A DNA stretch of 64,000 nucleotides, taken from the NCBI RefSeq assembly GCF_024166365.1, contig NC_064821.1, positions 50,743,093 through 50,807,092 on the forward strand. Reading direction: 5' to 3'. The position numbers and the translations under genes were made by a program. Each line of letters begins with the position of its first letter. Position 1 is the first letter of the stretch. Below, one piece after another: positions 12,469 through 25,007 of the stretch. The notes below the pieces were generated by a model. The model did not search any database, was not told where the DNA came from, and worked only from the letters and a program-made list of their open reading frames with translations. The stretch comes from Elephas maximus indicus (lineage: Eukaryota; Chordata; Mammalia; Proboscidea; Elephantidae).

Positions 12469-13264
12469 TCTGAGCAGTTTGCCACCAAGACTGAATGAAG
12501 CTCAGAGCCTGGGGAGGTTCCGTTGGCTTTTACAGCAGCCTCGGCTCCAAGGGCCCTCTGCATGGCTGAGTAATGGCCAGGGCTGCTTCTCAAGACCTCT
12601 CTTGTCAATGAGCCCATGTGGCCTCAGGAATCAGGGTGGAGCCTGGCCAGGTGAAGAGGGGCCTCTGTGTGCAGAGCTATGTGTGTCTACAGCTGGGAGC
12701 TGCTGTGCCTCTTGACACGTGGGTGGGCATTGCACGTGTGTCTGCTTCTGCACATGACTGTGTACCTGGGTGCCCACGAGATGGGGCCTGCCCCGTGTGC
12801 ATGTGACCAGTGTGTGGGGGGCGGAACAGTGGGGGTTGACAGGATTGGGGCTGTGTGCCGGTGCCTGCGTGTGGGTGGGCAGCGCCCTGATAGGGGCTGT
12901 AATTACCAACAATTGCACAAGGAAAGTCACGGGGGAGGGGGACATGGTCCACCCACTGCTCTTGGCCTGTCCCCAGCCTGGCGAGGTTAGCCAGCAGCCT
13001 CTCCTGTCAGAGCCTCCCAGGACAGGGTCAGGGCCCCGTGCCAATGCCCGCTCTGGGATGCCCTTGTGACGTGGGATTCAGCTTGGGGTGGTGAACTCTG
13101 TTCCTGACCTGGGCCGGGGGGTGCTGAGTCCAGGGAGGCTGCACCCTCTTTCCTGCTGTCACAGGCATAGGCAGTGCCCAGGTAGCCCTTTGCGCGCGGT
13201 TATCAGCTATCACAGTTCTGGTCCCTGCCCCACATGGAGGTACCCAGGAAGGAGAGGCCTCAAG
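12469..13264. other. Intergenic with a TG-rich stretch, no gene
   Basis: Contains a degenerate TGTGTG/GTGTGC-rich part (about 12660-12870) and unique GC-rich sequence. No exon was recognised. Confidence 0.5.
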
Positions 13265-13400
13265 ATGGTGGAGTCAGACAGACCTGGGCTCTAACTTCCA
13301 GCCCCACCTCTTCATGGCTGTATAACCTTGGATAAGTCACATAACCTCTCTGAGCCTCATTTCCTCTCCTATAAAACAGCAGTGAAGATATTCACCCCTA
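13265..13400 (+). repeat. MIR fragment
   Basis: Contains gggctctaacttccagcccc and taacctctctgagcctcatt, the MIR core in the plus orientation. Confidence 0.75.
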
Positions 13401-13910
13401 CAGGATTTCTGATAGGAACAGACATCACAAGAAAGTAAGATGCTCAGCCCAGTGCATTTGGTGGTTTCCATTAATGGTGGCTTCAATTTTTCTAGTGGCT
13501 CATTTTGAGGAGCACAAGGTATGTGCCAGTTATTGGGCAGAGCCCTATGCACGCACCATCTCATTCTGCAAATCCTTCCAGCAGCTCTAGACAGTGGCTG
13601 CTTAACTGCTAGCCTCATTTTTCAGATGAGAAAACTGAGGCCTGCCAAAGTGGAGGGATATGTCTGAGTCATACGGCGAGCAAGTGGAAGAAGCCCTTGG
13701 GTGCTCTTGCTCTCCGCAGTCCTGGCCCCGCCCTTGGGTGTTCCCGCCCCCAGCAGACCCTCCCTCATGCACCAGTTCAGCTCCCAGGGCTGGATTTTGC
13801 CTGAGTGTTGCCACGATTCCAAAAAAGAAAGCTTGCGGAGAGGGGATGATGATGGCTGGGGGAACTTTCTTCTGACACCCCAGTTCCCTTCCCCTTTCTC
13901 TGTCCCAGGG

Positions 13911-14106
13911 GCCCTGGGTGGAACAAATGGCTACTAACCAAAAGGTTGGAAGTTCAAGTCCACCCAAAAACACCTCAGAAGAAAGGCCCGGCAATCTGCT
14001 CCCAAAAAGCTAGCCATTGAAAATCCCGTGGAGCACAGGTCTACTCTGATACACATGGGACCGCTATGAGTTGGAGATGACTCCATGGCAGCTGTTTTTT
14101 TTTTTC
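13911..14106 (+). repeat. Afrotherian SINE
   Basis: Begins gccctgggtggaacaaatgg, includes tgctaaccaaaag-like words and tcaagtccacccaaa, and ends ctatgagttggagatgactc with a T-tail. Confidence 0.88.
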
Positions 14107-14774
14107 CCTCTGTCTCTCTGAGATACCATCAGGCTGGGAGGCTGGCTCCAGAGGAAGCTGCCTCATCCCCTCTTTGAGGGTCCCAGAACAAATGAGCTGG
14201 AGGAGCCCCTAATCTCCTCCTCACCCAACGTTCTTATTTCCCAGGTGGGGAAACTAAGGCCTGGAGCAGGAGAAGCCCAGCCCCAGGTCACTCAGAGTCC
14301 AGACCAGGCCCAGGTGTCCAACTGTGGTCCTCCCAAGCAGTGCTCATGGGATGGATAGTGGGGGGCTAGAGGTGGATCCTCAGCCTGAGGGTCAGATGGA
14401 CCCCCAGGTCCCAGGAATAATGCATATCCTCTGTGCCTGCCAATCAGCAGAAGCCCTTCCTGAGTACTTCCTGTGTGCCAGACATAGCTAGCACCGGGCA
14501 GGCACAGAAGCGAAGGTGCCTGGGCAGAAGTCACCTCTCCCTTAGCCCAGAAACAGGTGGGTCAGAGGCAGGAAAGTGTGAGGAGAGACACAGACAGACA
14601 GATCCCACTGCTGGTGTGACACCAGGGTCCCCATCAGCATCTCTGGAGGCCCCTCCTCTGCCACCCAGACCACCTCTGCCAGAAAACCAAACCCTATGAA
14701 TGCCCCATTGGAAAGGACCCTCCCAAAGCCTCCCACCCACAGGACCCTGCTCCCTGACCCTCAGTGCACTCAAA

Positions 14775-15070
14775 AAGTTGTTGGGGAGGGGGAGCAAGTT
14801 GGGGGAAAGGGAAAATTATTCCTGGCAGTTGAAAGAGTTTTGGCATTTTCATGAGGGCGCATGTAATATTTAAATTACTTCCACTCGGCACGACTGCAAG
14901 CCTGCCTCGGCTTCCCAGGTGAATTTGTAGGCGCTGAAATGGTCTAATTTCCCACACAAGCCATGTCAAATATAATTTGGGTGCAAAGTTGGTAATTATA
15001 CGTAACATCAGTCTGATGTTAAAAACACTGAAAAATTTAGCAAGAAGAGACGACTAGAAAGACACAAGTC
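14775..15070. promoter_or_regulatory. Putative conserved non-coding element
   Basis: Repeat-free AT-rich block with gtaatatttaaattacttcc (a near-palindrome), tcaaatataatttgggtgca and aattatacgtaacatcag. It stands out from the GC-rich flanks. Assigned by composition only. Confidence 0.45.
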
Positions 15071-15597
15071 TGAGGCCCAGCCAGAAAAAGGCAGGCCTGG
15101 GCCCCACCGAAGCCAAAGTCTTTAATTAATAATAGCATGTTTTCAGAGACTCTAAGGACGCAGGTCCCCAACTGTCTGAGGCTCCTTTGTCTTCCAATTA
15201 CCAGCATTAGCGGGGAGAGAACCAGGGAGGAAAGAGGGAGGGCACCCCGATCCCGGCTGAGACACTACCAAGGTTTGGGCTAGGGTCTCAGCCTGCAGGC
15301 TGCCTGGGACTCCTCTCTGCTCCCCATGGCCAGAGACCAACCCCTTGCGTCCAGAATCAGCGGATGAGTGGGCTTGTCTCCCCTGGACTCTGGGCGAATC
15401 GTGGGGAGGAAGTGAGGCTTGGCTATGGGCCAAGCAGTCCCAGCAAGGCTTAGAGGGCCCGGAAGTTATGCTTGTGCCTCTACGGTTTAAGTGTCTTTTT
15501 GTTTTTTATTTTCAAAGGATTTAATGAGCACTTTCTGTGAGGACAGGAACCACGTCTTGTTTGCTCACCTCTGTGTCCTGGGCATCTGGTGCAGAGT

Positions 15598-15935
15598 GCT
15601 GTCGTTAGCTGCCATCAAGTTGGCCCCTGACTCATGGCAACCACGTGCATAACAGAACGAACCTCTGCCTGGGTCTGCGTCTTCCCATGATGGGTTGTAG
15701 ATCGAATTGCTGTGATCCCTAGGGTTTTCACTGGTTGATTTTTGGAAGTAAATCAGCAGGCCTTTCTTCCTGGTCTATCTTAGTTTGGAGACTCCACTGA
15801 AAACTGTTCAGTGTCATAACAAAACGCAAGCCTCCACTGACAGATGGGCAGTGGCTACGCACGAGTTGCGTTGGCTGGGAATAAAGCTGGGCCTCCTGCA
15901 TGAATGGTGAGAATACTACCACTGAACCACTAAAA
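15598..15935 (-). repeat. Long afrotherian SINE variant (about 340 bp)
   Basis: Antisense copy of a longer family with internal blocks gggttttcactggttgattt and gcaagcctccactgacagat and a distal aatactaccactgaacca. Four copies occur here (15.6, 17.2, 20.1, 54.0 kb). Confidence 0.85.
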
Positions 15936-15937
15936 AA

Positions 15938-16105
15938 TCAAAACCAAACCCATTGCGGTCGAGTCGATTCCAACTCATAGCAGCCCTATAGGACGGGGTA
16001 GAACTGCCCCATGGGGTTTCCAGGGAGTGGCTGATGGATTCAAAATGCTGACCTTTTTGTTAGCAGCTGAGCACTTAACTACTGTGCCATCAGGGTGCTA
16101 CTGAA
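15938..16105 (-). repeat. Afrotherian SINE, antisense
   Basis: Reads cgagtcgattccaactcata near its start and cacttaactactgtgccatc near its end: the short SINE type in reverse. Confidence 0.88.
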
Positions 16106-16107
16106 CC

Positions 16108-16325
16108 ACTAAAGCCCCCAAAACCAGTTGCCATCAAGTTGATTCCAACTCATGGTGACCCGATGTGTGTCAGAGCAGAATGGTGCTCCATAGGGTTTTT
16201 AACGGCTAATGTTTTGGAAATAGATCACCAAGGCTTTCTTCCGAGGCGTCTCTGGTTGAACTCGAATTTCCAGCTCTTTGGTTGGCAGCCAAGTGCATTA
16301 ACCGTTGGCACACCCAGGGACTCCA
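16108..16325 (-). repeat. Afrotherian SINE, antisense
   Basis: The 'gtgtgtcagagcagaatggt' type in reverse, ending gcacacccagggactcc. It abuts the previous SINE, forming a three-SINE tandem with the copy at 15.6 kb. Confidence 0.88.
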
Positions 16326-16504
16326 AGCACATAGTAGGTACTCCAGAGATGTTGTTAAGGGAATGTACTGTCTGAAACAAGGCCTAATTCCTCCTCACTC
16401 TAACACTGTATAGATAGAGTGAGACCCCACGCTAAGCAATATACATGAGACCTCAGAGCAGTCTAGGGGACAGGCACAGAGCCTGGGGGAGGAAGAATCA
16501 TGAT

Positions 16505-16665
16505 TCCACCCTTATAAGCGCTATGACCCTGGGCAGATACCAAAACTCTGCCTCAGTTTCTTCATCTGTAAAATGGGTACATTAATAGATATGGGCATCA
16601 TCCCTCCCAGGATTTCAGTGATCACTGAGTGAGATAATCCTGGTAAGGCTCTCTGAACAGTGCTT
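16505..16665 (+). repeat. MIR fragment
   Basis: Core ctgcctcagtttcttcatct followed by gtaaaatgggtacattaata. Confidence 0.75.
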
Positions 16666-17182
16666 GGCAGTGAGCTCTAGTCTGGCTTTGTAGGATGGCT
16701 GCTTAGAAGAGCTTTTGAGAGGCTGTGTGAAGGCTAAGGAGAGAGGGGCAGCTGGGAGGGTAGAGGAACCTGGGGTGAAGCCACAGAGATTTCCAGTGGG
16801 CAGCCTGGTAAAGTTTCTACCGTTGGAGTGTAACATAAACCTGATTTCCCTGATTCCCTAAGAAATCCGCAGTAGGAGACCCTCTTTTCCCTTGGGTACA
16901 TGTATGCAGTGTGTCTGTGTGGCCTCCAGGTGGGCAAGAGGATGCGCTGAGGGCATCTTTAGGGAGCCACTCACAGGCAGGTAGCAATTATTATCCACGT
17001 TTTGTTGATTTGAAAGCAAGGCTCAGAGAGGTTAAGTAATGTGCCCACAATTAACACTTTTGCAAGATCGGTTTACCTTCAGAGTCTATGCTCTTAACCT
17101 CTGTGCTCTACGGAATGTACTAGAAGATTCTGAATTATAACAAAACAGTAGCTTAAACGTTAATTAAGGGCTTCTTTTTTTT

Positions 17183-17475
17183 TAAGTTGCTATCGAGTTG
17201 GCGACCCCACGCACCACGGACCTCCACGCTGCCTGGTCCTGCACCATCCCCAAGATCGGTTGTGAGTCAGACTGATGCGATCCATAGGGTTTTCACGGGC
17301 TGATTTTTCAGAAGTAGGTCACCAGGCTTTTCTTCCTAGCTTAGTCTGGAAGCTCCACTGAAACCTGTCCAGCATCACAGCAACACACAAGCCTCCACGG
17401 ACAGGTGGGCGGCTGGGAAACAAACCTCCTGCATGGGAGGCAAGAATTCTACCACTGAACCCCCAGTGCCCCTTA
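17183..17475 (-). repeat. Long afrotherian SINE variant
   Basis: Same family as at 15.6 kb: tgctatcgagttggcgaccc, acgggctgatttttcagaag, tctaccactgaaccc. Confidence 0.85.
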
Positions 17476-17499
17476 CTGAGAGCTAAGTACCCCACTAAG

Positions 17500-17650
17500 C
17501 CCTTTACATGGTTTATCCCATTTCATCGTCTCAACAACCCTGTGAGGTAGGTACTTTTATTAGCCCCATTTTACAGATGAGGAGACTATGACACAGAGGG
17601 GTCAAATAACTTGGCCCAGACCTCATAACATGGGAAGTGTCATGCCAGCT
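17500..17650 (+). repeat. MIR/L2-type fragment
   Basis: Words catcgtctcaacaaccctgt and attagccccattttacagat are typical of MIR/L2 3' regions. Confidence 0.65.
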
Positions 17651-17889
17651 AGGCTGACCCAGAGGAGCCGGCGCCCTTCAGTGTGAAGAGAGCACCTCCA
17701 CCAGGCCCTGTCCTTACTAATCCCTCCATTCCTGCCCCAACTAATCCCTCTGCACGGCAGGTGTCAGCCCCGGGCCGCCCCCAGGATCTTTGGGGACCAT
17801 TAAAACCCAGGAGTCCTGGTATAAAGTGGTCATTCCTTGGTGATTCTAATGTTAAAAACGACTGCCTTCACCCTGTTTCAGCCAAATCC

Positions 17890-18100
17890 TTTTACATTTT
17901 GAATAGCGCTTCTCAAACTGTAATGTGCAACCGAATCAGCGGGAAATCGTGTGAAAATGTAGATTCCACTTGATTTTATAAGCAGTAGGGCTTTGTTAGT
18001 TGGAGCCCAGGATTCTGCATTTCTAACAAGCTCCCGGGTGATGCTGATACTGCTAGTTCAAGGACCCCACTTCGAGGAGCAAAGTTCTAAACCAGTAATT
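17890..18100. repeat. MER5-group (hAT) non-autonomous DNA transposon
   Basis: Begins gcgcttctcaaactgtaatg and includes tctaacaagctcccgggtga and gctgatactgctagttcaag, a standard short hAT-type mammalian element. Subfamily not assigned. Confidence 0.75.
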
Positions 18101-18280
18101 CTCAAACCTGGGTGCACATTTCAATGATCTGGGGTGCTTTGAAAAAACACCAGTCCCCAGGCCACATCCCATAACCAATTAAATCAGAATCTCCAGGGTG
18201 GCACTTGGGCACTAGTATTTTTAAAAGTACGCCAGGTGATTCTCATGGGCAACCAGGGTTGAGAACTACAGCTTTGAACT
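18101..18280. repeat. MER5-group (hAT) element, second copy
   Basis: Contains accaattaaatcagaatctc and gccaggtgattctcatgggc, ending ggttgagaactac. It lies directly beside the previous element but is a different subtype. Confidence 0.78.
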
Positions 18281-18449
18281 GCATCTCACGTAATGCTTGC
18301 TATAGCCAAATCCTATACAACCCTGGGCCTCAATATCCTTCTTTGGAGGTTTGGATTCAGTGGGTCTAGGGTAGAACCCAGGAGTCAGCACTCTTAATAT
18401 TTTTCCCAGGGGATGCTGAGGCAGGTGGACTTGGACCATCTGTCAAGAA

Positions 18450-18760
18450 ATACTCTTCCATTATGCTAAATGATATAAGCAAGACACCAAAGGACAAATA
18501 TTGTATGATCCCACTTACATAACCTATCCAGAATAGGCAAATTCATAGAGAAAATAGAGTTTACTGTGGGCATGGTGAGCTATTGCTTAACGGGTTCAGA
18601 GTTTCCATGTGGGGTATAAAAAGGTTTGGAAATAGGATGGTTGTACAACATGATGAAAGTCATTAATGCCACTGAATTGTACACTTAAAAATGGTAAAAA
18701 AATGACAAAATCTATGTTGTATGTATTTTACCACAAAAAAAAAATTTTTTTAATGTCTAC
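18450..18760 (+). repeat. L1 3' end fragment
   Basis: Contains tgtatgatcccacttacata, cactgaattgtacacttaaa and atggtaaaaa before an A-rich tail: the classic 3' UTR region of older L1 elements. Confidence 0.75.
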
Positions 18761-19254
18761 AAAAAAAAATACTTCTCTATCTTCCTCACCCTCAGCCTCT
18801 GCTCAGCCAAACCCTCTAAACCTCCATCAACCTCACCTCATCCCTGCCAGTAGGGCCCATTCACTGGGCTTGTGGGGCCCCATTCCCTAGGGCTCCAGGA
18901 CTTCCCCTGACCCAGCACGAAAAGATGGAAAAGACCACACAGGGAGACTGAAGGCAAAGTTGATGAGGGGCTAGCCCAGGCAGTGGTGTCCTGTCACCAT
19001 CTCTGTGGCTGACCAGTGCTCAGAGGTCAGCTTTGCCCTGGGCCAGGCAGGGAGGCAGGATTCCTGGCTTCCCAGGAAGGCAGGGGTGGAGCAGAAACTG
19101 GAAAACCAGACAGAAGGACTCCTGTCTAGCCAGTTCCTCTCCTGGTTCCCTAGGCCACCCACTTGGGCAAGTCAGGGCGGCACCCCCCACCCCACACCTC
19201 CATTCCCTTATTTCTATAGTAAAGAGAATAATCTCACCCCACCTCATTGTGTAT

Positions 19255-19700
19255 GTATGATTCTGTATGCGTGTTTTATTTTTAGATTAAAGTAATAACT
19301 GCTCAAGGCAAAGAATTCAAACATATCAGGAGCATGTTAAAAGCCTCTCGCCACCCCAGTCCCACCCTTGGAGGTAACCACTGCTGATGGTTTTTTGTGT
19401 ATGGTTCCAGACACTTTCTTTGCATGTACAGACATATATTTGTGTTTGCTTTAAAAAAAAAAAAAAATGGCCTCGCATGTATTGTTACAATTTGTTTTTT
19501 CCCCTTAGCGACACATCATGGGTATCTTTCCATGGAGGGCCATAAAGATCTCTTTCTATTTGAGGACTGCGTAATATTCCACAATATGGGTAATAGCCTG
19601 CCGTTTATTTAGTCATTCTTCTATCGATGGACATTTAGGTTGTTTTCTTTTTTTTCTCTGTAATAGACAATGATGCAGTGCACGCCCTTGTATGCGCAGC
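19255..19700. repeat. Old L1-type fragment
   Basis: Contains aaagaattcaaacatatcag, ttccacaatatgggtaatag and cgatggacatttaggttgtt, words common in old mammalian LINE 3' regions. Subfamily not assigned. Confidence 0.5.
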
Positions 19701-20129
19701 TCTGAGTACTCCAAGTCTATCCAGAGGAACATTTGAGGAGATGGCATTGTGGCTCACCCCTGCTTTCCACTTTCCATCTCTCTCATTTTATGAGAGGTTG
19801 GCAAGCTGAGGTTTGCAGTGCGCATGCCCATCTTTAAGAAGAAGGGACAAGTTGGTAACAAACAACTCTCCAGAGTGGGCAGGGCTGGCGTGGATTTTGT
19901 ACCACAGTGAGCAGGATTTCAGTGAGCAACTGATTACCATCACCTTCCTCACTTCCATTATCACCACCAACACTGAACCATCATCAAACCGCGACTACTA
20001 ATACGATTACTGTCCCCATAACCACCAACTCCATCATTACCGTATCAGTCGCTATTCTCAGTTGCAGACAATGGACCCCACTCTGATTTAAATGGAAAAG
20101 TAACTTATGAAAGAGTATTAGGCATATTG

Positions 20130-20410
20130 TTGTTGTTCTCGGCACCCCCCCCGCCCACTCATACAGACCCCTACACGAAGGGATAGGACTGTTGCGATCC
20201 ACAGGGTTTTCATTGGCTGATTTTTGGAAGCAGATTGCCAGGCCTTTCTTCCTAGTCTATTTTAGTCTGGAAGTTCTGGTGAAACCTGTTCAATATCATA
20301 GCAACATGCAAGCCTCCACTGACAGACGGGTGTTAGCTACACCTGAGGGAATTGAACTTGGGTCTCCTGCATTCGAGGTGAGAATTCTTCACTGAACCAC
20401 CACTGCCCCC
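20130..20410 (-). repeat. Long afrotherian SINE variant
   Basis: Reads gggttttcattggctgattt, caagcctccactgacagacg and attcttcactgaaccacc: same family as at 15.6 and 17.2 kb. Confidence 0.82.
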
Positions 20411-20424
20411 TCACTGGGCATATA

Positions 20425-21665
20425 CCTAAATGTAAAATCTAAAACTAGAAAACTCTTAAGGGAAAAAAATCCCATAGTGAAAATTCTTTATGACTTTGGG
20501 TTAGGCAAAGATAAAAGCACAGACAATGAAAAAAAAATTAATAAATTGTTTCATCAAAATTCAAAACACCTCCTTTCAGAAAACGCTGTTAAGAAAATGA
20601 AACAACAAGCCGCAGACTAGGAGAAAACATTTGAAAAGTGCATATCTGGTAAAGAACTGGTAACCAGAATATATAAAGAACTGTCCAAATTCAATAGTAA
20701 GGAAAGATACAACCCAATAAAGCATATGTGCAAAGTATTTGAATAGACACTTCACCAACGAAGACGGATGGCAAATAAGTTCACGAGAAGATGTTTAACA
20801 TCATTAGTCATTAGGAATATTCAAATTAAAACCACATCGTTCGAATTAAAAAAATTGACGATACCAAATTCTGGTGAGAATGCAAAATAACTAGAGCTCC
20901 CATACATTGCTGATGGGAATGCAAAATGGTATAGCCACGCTAGAGAACTGTTTGGCAGTTTCTTACAAAGTTAAACATATATATAACATATGACCTACCA
21001 ATACCTTTCCTACCAAAGACAAATTAAGATATGTCATAAAAAAAACAGCATGTGAATTTTTATAAGCAGTTTTATTAATTCTCACCAAGAATTGGAAACA
21101 ACCCAAATGTCCATCAACAGATGAATGAGTAAACAAGCAATGGTACATCCATTCAAGGGAATACTACTCAGCAATGAAAAGGAACAAACTACTGATATAG
21201 GCAACAACATGGGTGACTCTCAAAAGTATTAACCTAAGTGAAAGAAGGAGTCCCTGGCTGGCACAAGGAGTTAACATGCTCAGCTGCTAACCGAAAGGTT
21301 GGCGGTTCAAGTCTGCCCAGATGTGCTTCTGAAGAAAGGCCTGGCAGTCTACTTCTGAAAAAACCAGCCATTGGCCACCTCATGGAGCACAGTTCTGCTC
21401 TGACCTACATGAGGTCACCATGAGTTGGAATGACTCAGGGGCAACTGGTTTTTAAGTGAAAGAAACCAGGTTCAAAAGGCTGCATAGTGTATAATACCGT
21501 ATATGTGACAGTTTAGAAAAGGCAAACCTATAGGTACAGAAATCAGATGAATGGCTGCCAGGGACTAGGGGTGAAGAAGGGGGTTCACTTGTGGCTCATG
21601 GGGTGGGGCTATATATAAATTTAATTGATATGAACGCTATGTAACATACAATTCGTAAGTAATAA
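20425..21665 (+). mobile_element. L1 LINE 3' fragment, interrupted by a SINE
   Basis: Contains the end of L1 ORF2 and the 3' UTR: aacagatgaatgagtaaaca near 21120, aaggaatactactcagcaat-type words near 21160, and the 3' tail. A SINE at 21243-21455 splits it; L1 sequence resumes after it with a short repeated word (agtgaaag). No intact frame. Confidence 0.82.
21243..21455 (+). repeat. Afrotherian SINE inside L1
   Basis: Begins gtccctggctggcacaagga and ends gagttggaatgactcagggg. The word aagtgaaag at both borders is the probable target-site duplication, showing insertion after the L1. Confidence 0.9.
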
Positions 21666-22149
21666 AATTGCAAACTTCATGTAGCCAATTGAATCTCACG
21701 AAATGCTTTAGTTAATTTTTTCAAACTTATGTATCTGATGCCAACCTGTGGTGACAAGCAAGTGTAGTTCCAACATGAATGTTGGTTGGTACTTTCCTTA
21801 ACCTTAAAGAATGAGAACCTAAACCACCGACACTCATGCACAGCCTGGACTCTGAAGACTACAACTATCTCCCAACACACAATTTACAGTTCACATGAAC
21901 AAGGCGTTACTATTCCATTGTCTACCTGCTGTTCCTGGAGCCTCTTACCCAGGCGATGGCTTGATTGTTCATTGTAGGAACTGCTGCTGAAAAGACTCAT
22001 CAACTCCTGGATGGAAAGCGTCAACAGACAGTTTACACTCTAAGATTCTTTTAATCCCTTGCCTTGAAAATCCTCACCTTGCTGTCTTCACAATCCTGGA
22101 CCTCTTATTGTGACCGTAACCCAATCCTAATCAAGCCCTGTTTTGAACG

Positions 22150-22625
22150 CTGGCGTTAGCTGCAGTCCAGTCAACTAACTTAAGGAGACTGTAAGTGCAA
22201 TAGAACAAAACATTGCCCAGCCTTGCATCATCCTCAAGACCACCATCATGTCTGAGTCCATCGTTGCAGTTACTGTGCCAGCCAGTCCATCTCACTGAAA
22301 GCTCACACACATCATTAATGGCCCTGTCTACTTCACCAAACATGATGTCCTCCTCCAGCGATACATCCTGACGACATGCCCAAAGCAAGTGAATCAGACA
22401 ATGTTCTGTTGTGAGCCATAAGGTTTTCATTGGTTAAATTTTGGAAATAGATTGCCAGGCACTTCTTCCTAGTCTTAGTCTGGAAACTCTGCTGAAACCT
22501 GTCCACCATGGGTGACCCTGCTGGTATTTGAAATACCAATGGCATAACTTCCAACATCATAGCAATATACAAGCCACCACAGTATAACAAACTGACAGAT
22601 GGGTGGTAGCCTGTATTGAAAGATC
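22150..22625 (-). repeat. RTE/SINE mosaic, antisense
   Basis: The left part matches the RTE tail region (catgatgtcctcctccagcg), and the right part matches the long SINE variant (ggttttcattggttaaattt). It is probably a SINE next to an RTE fragment or one rearranged copy; the border is near 22400. Confidence 0.65.
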
Positions 22626-22821
22626 TTCCTTAAACCAAACTTCCAATTCTCAGTAAATTCCTTCCCCCTTGCATTTCCACCTTGAGATGCTGACAGAGCT
22701 TTGGAGAGGGGTTCTCCCTGAGCATGGTAAGCAATAAGCTCAGCTTTGTCTTATCAACAGGTTGTGTTGATGATATTTGGGAAGCACCATTTGACAAAAG
22801 TAAGTCAAAAATAAAACAACT

Positions 22822-23548
22822 AAGATGTACAGCCTTCAGTATGGATTGCACCTCAACATAAAGAAAACAAAAACCCTCACAACTGGACCAATAAACAACA
22901 TCATGATAAACAGAAAAAAGATTGAAGTTGTCAAGGACTTCATTTTACTTGGATCCACAATCAACAGCCATGGAAGCAGCAGTCAAGAAATCAAACGACA
23001 CACTGCATTGGGCAAATCTGCTGCAAAGGGCCTCTTTAAAGTGTTGAAAAGCAAGATGTCACCTTGAAGACTAAGGTGTGCCTGACCCAAGCCATGGTAT
23101 TTTCAATCGCATCATATACATGTGAAAGCTGGACAATGAATAAGGAAGACCAAAGAAGGATTGACGCCTTCAAATTGTGGTGTTGGCGAAGAATATTGAA
23201 TATGCCATGGACTGCCAAAAGAACGAACAAATCTGTCTTGGAAGAAGTACAGCCAGAATGTTCCTTAGAGGCAAGGATGGCGAGACTGCATCTTACATAC
23301 TTTGGACGTGTTGTCAGGAGGGATCAGTCCCTGGAGAAGGACATCATGCTTGGGAAAGTACAGGGTCAGTGGAAAAGAGGAAGCCCCTCAATGAGGTGAA
23401 TTGACACAGTGGCTGCAACCATGAGCTCAAGGATAACAACGATTGTAAGGATGGTGCAGGACTGGGCAGTGTTTCGTTCTGTTGTGCACAGGGCCTCTAT
23501 GAGTCGGAACCGACTCGACCGCACTTAACAACAACAACAAGATGTACA
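22822..23548 (+). mobile_element. RTE LINE 3' end with terminal repeat tail
   Basis: Open stretches encode IKKTKTLTTGPINNIM, HGSSSQEIKRHTALGKSAAK and CESWTMNKEDQRRIDAFKLW, the C-terminal part of the RTE protein. It ends tatgagtcggaaccgactcg followed by an (aac)n tail, the family's 3' terminus. Short frameshifts are present. Confidence 0.92.
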
Positions 23549-23769
23549 TCAAAACTTCATTCATCCATCAATAACATGAGTGACTTCTTTGCTGAATCAG
23601 ATGATATTTTTTAAATACTGGAGGAATATTCCTCAATTTTTTGTGCTATTCACAACGTAATGGCTACAGACCTCACACACTTTTAAGTTTAATCTACATT
23701 ATTAGCATTTTATCCATCACTTTCTTGTGCCTAGACATTCAACAAAATAACCAATCAAAGGAAGAAGGA

Positions 23770-24385
23770 GAGTCAGGAATAAGAAGAGGAAACAGAATGT
23801 GTGGCTAATTGGCTCCAGGAACAACTGCTTCCTCTGCCATGAAACCAGAAGAACTGCATGGTGACCGGCTCCCATTACTGAACACTTAGATCAAAGATTC
23901 TATAGAAGAATCCTGTCCAAAAGGGGGAAAAATGCAGAACAGAATTTCAAATTCTCATGGACTCCGGACTTCCTGGAGCCATGGAGGATGAAATGGAGCC
24001 CTGAAATGATTGCCCTGACATCATCTTTAAACCTTAAACCAAAATAATCCCCTGAAGTCTTCTTAAAACAAAACAATAGTTTAGCTTAACTAGTAAAAAA
24101 AGGTCTTCCTTGAGCATTATGCTTTTTTAAGAACGATCTATATGGGATCAAAATGACAACAGCAACTTGAAAGATTAGATAGGAAACTCAGGGGACAGTG
24201 AGTTTATGTTAATGGGGGAGGAACAACTCAGAAAAGGAGGGTGAGGATGGTTGCACACTTTGAAGAATGTAATCAATGTCACTGAATTGTGCATGTAGAA
24301 ACTGTTGAATTGGTTATGTTTTGCTGTGTATATTCTCAACAACAACAGCAACACACAAAATAAATTATTAAAAAAAAAAAAAAAA
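23770..24385 (+). repeat. Lineage-type L1 3' UTR copy with A-tail (copy 1)
   Basis: Contains ttctatagaagaatcctgtc, aatgcagaacagaatttcaa, gcttaactagtaaaa and a terminal A-run. Nearly the same series of words recurs at 26627-27165, so this is a dispersed element ending in poly-A, most simply an L1 3' end. Confidence 0.78.
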
Positions 24386-24699
24386 ACCTGATTTGTAGCA
24401 TTTACCAATTTCCCTGGTGTAAATACTCCCACTATGGCCAAACTCAAGCTACCAACATGAGCTCACTGAACTCAGTTGAGACGAAATGTACAGTAACATA
24501 TCATTATATAGTATTTCCAACATATAGAAACAATAGGCATAAATATTCTCAAGAGCATAAACAGTAAAATGCAACAAAATAATAGGAAGTAATGAGCTTT
24601 GAGTATGTATGTATTTAATATAGTTTATTTAATTGTAAGTTTATATAATTTGATATTTAATGATGACTGTGCTTTTTTGGTTTGTGCTTAACAACCAGC

Positions 24700-24965
24700 T
24701 TGCAAGTGCTTGAAAATTTAACAACTGGCTCTCATGACCAGGAACTAGCTGCTCTAGCATACCACTGGGATTGGCTACAAAATGGCACGAGGGAACTTTT
24801 GGTGGTGATAAAAATGTTCTGTATCTTGACTGTGGTGGTTGCTACACTACTATAAAAAAAAAAAAAAAAAAAACTATATAAGTTTGTTAAAATTCGTAGA
24901 ATTGTACATATAGAAAGGATGAATTTATTGTAGGTAAACTATACTTCAGCAAACCTGGAAAAAAA
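24700..24965 (+). repeat. L1 3' fragment
   Basis: Contains aaaatgttctgtatcttgac, ttgctacactactat followed by an A-run, and aaactatacttcagcaaacc. Confidence 0.65.
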
Positions 24966-25007
24966 GGGTATCAGGTAATTAGTTAACTCCAGAGGCAGCA
25001 TAGCTGG

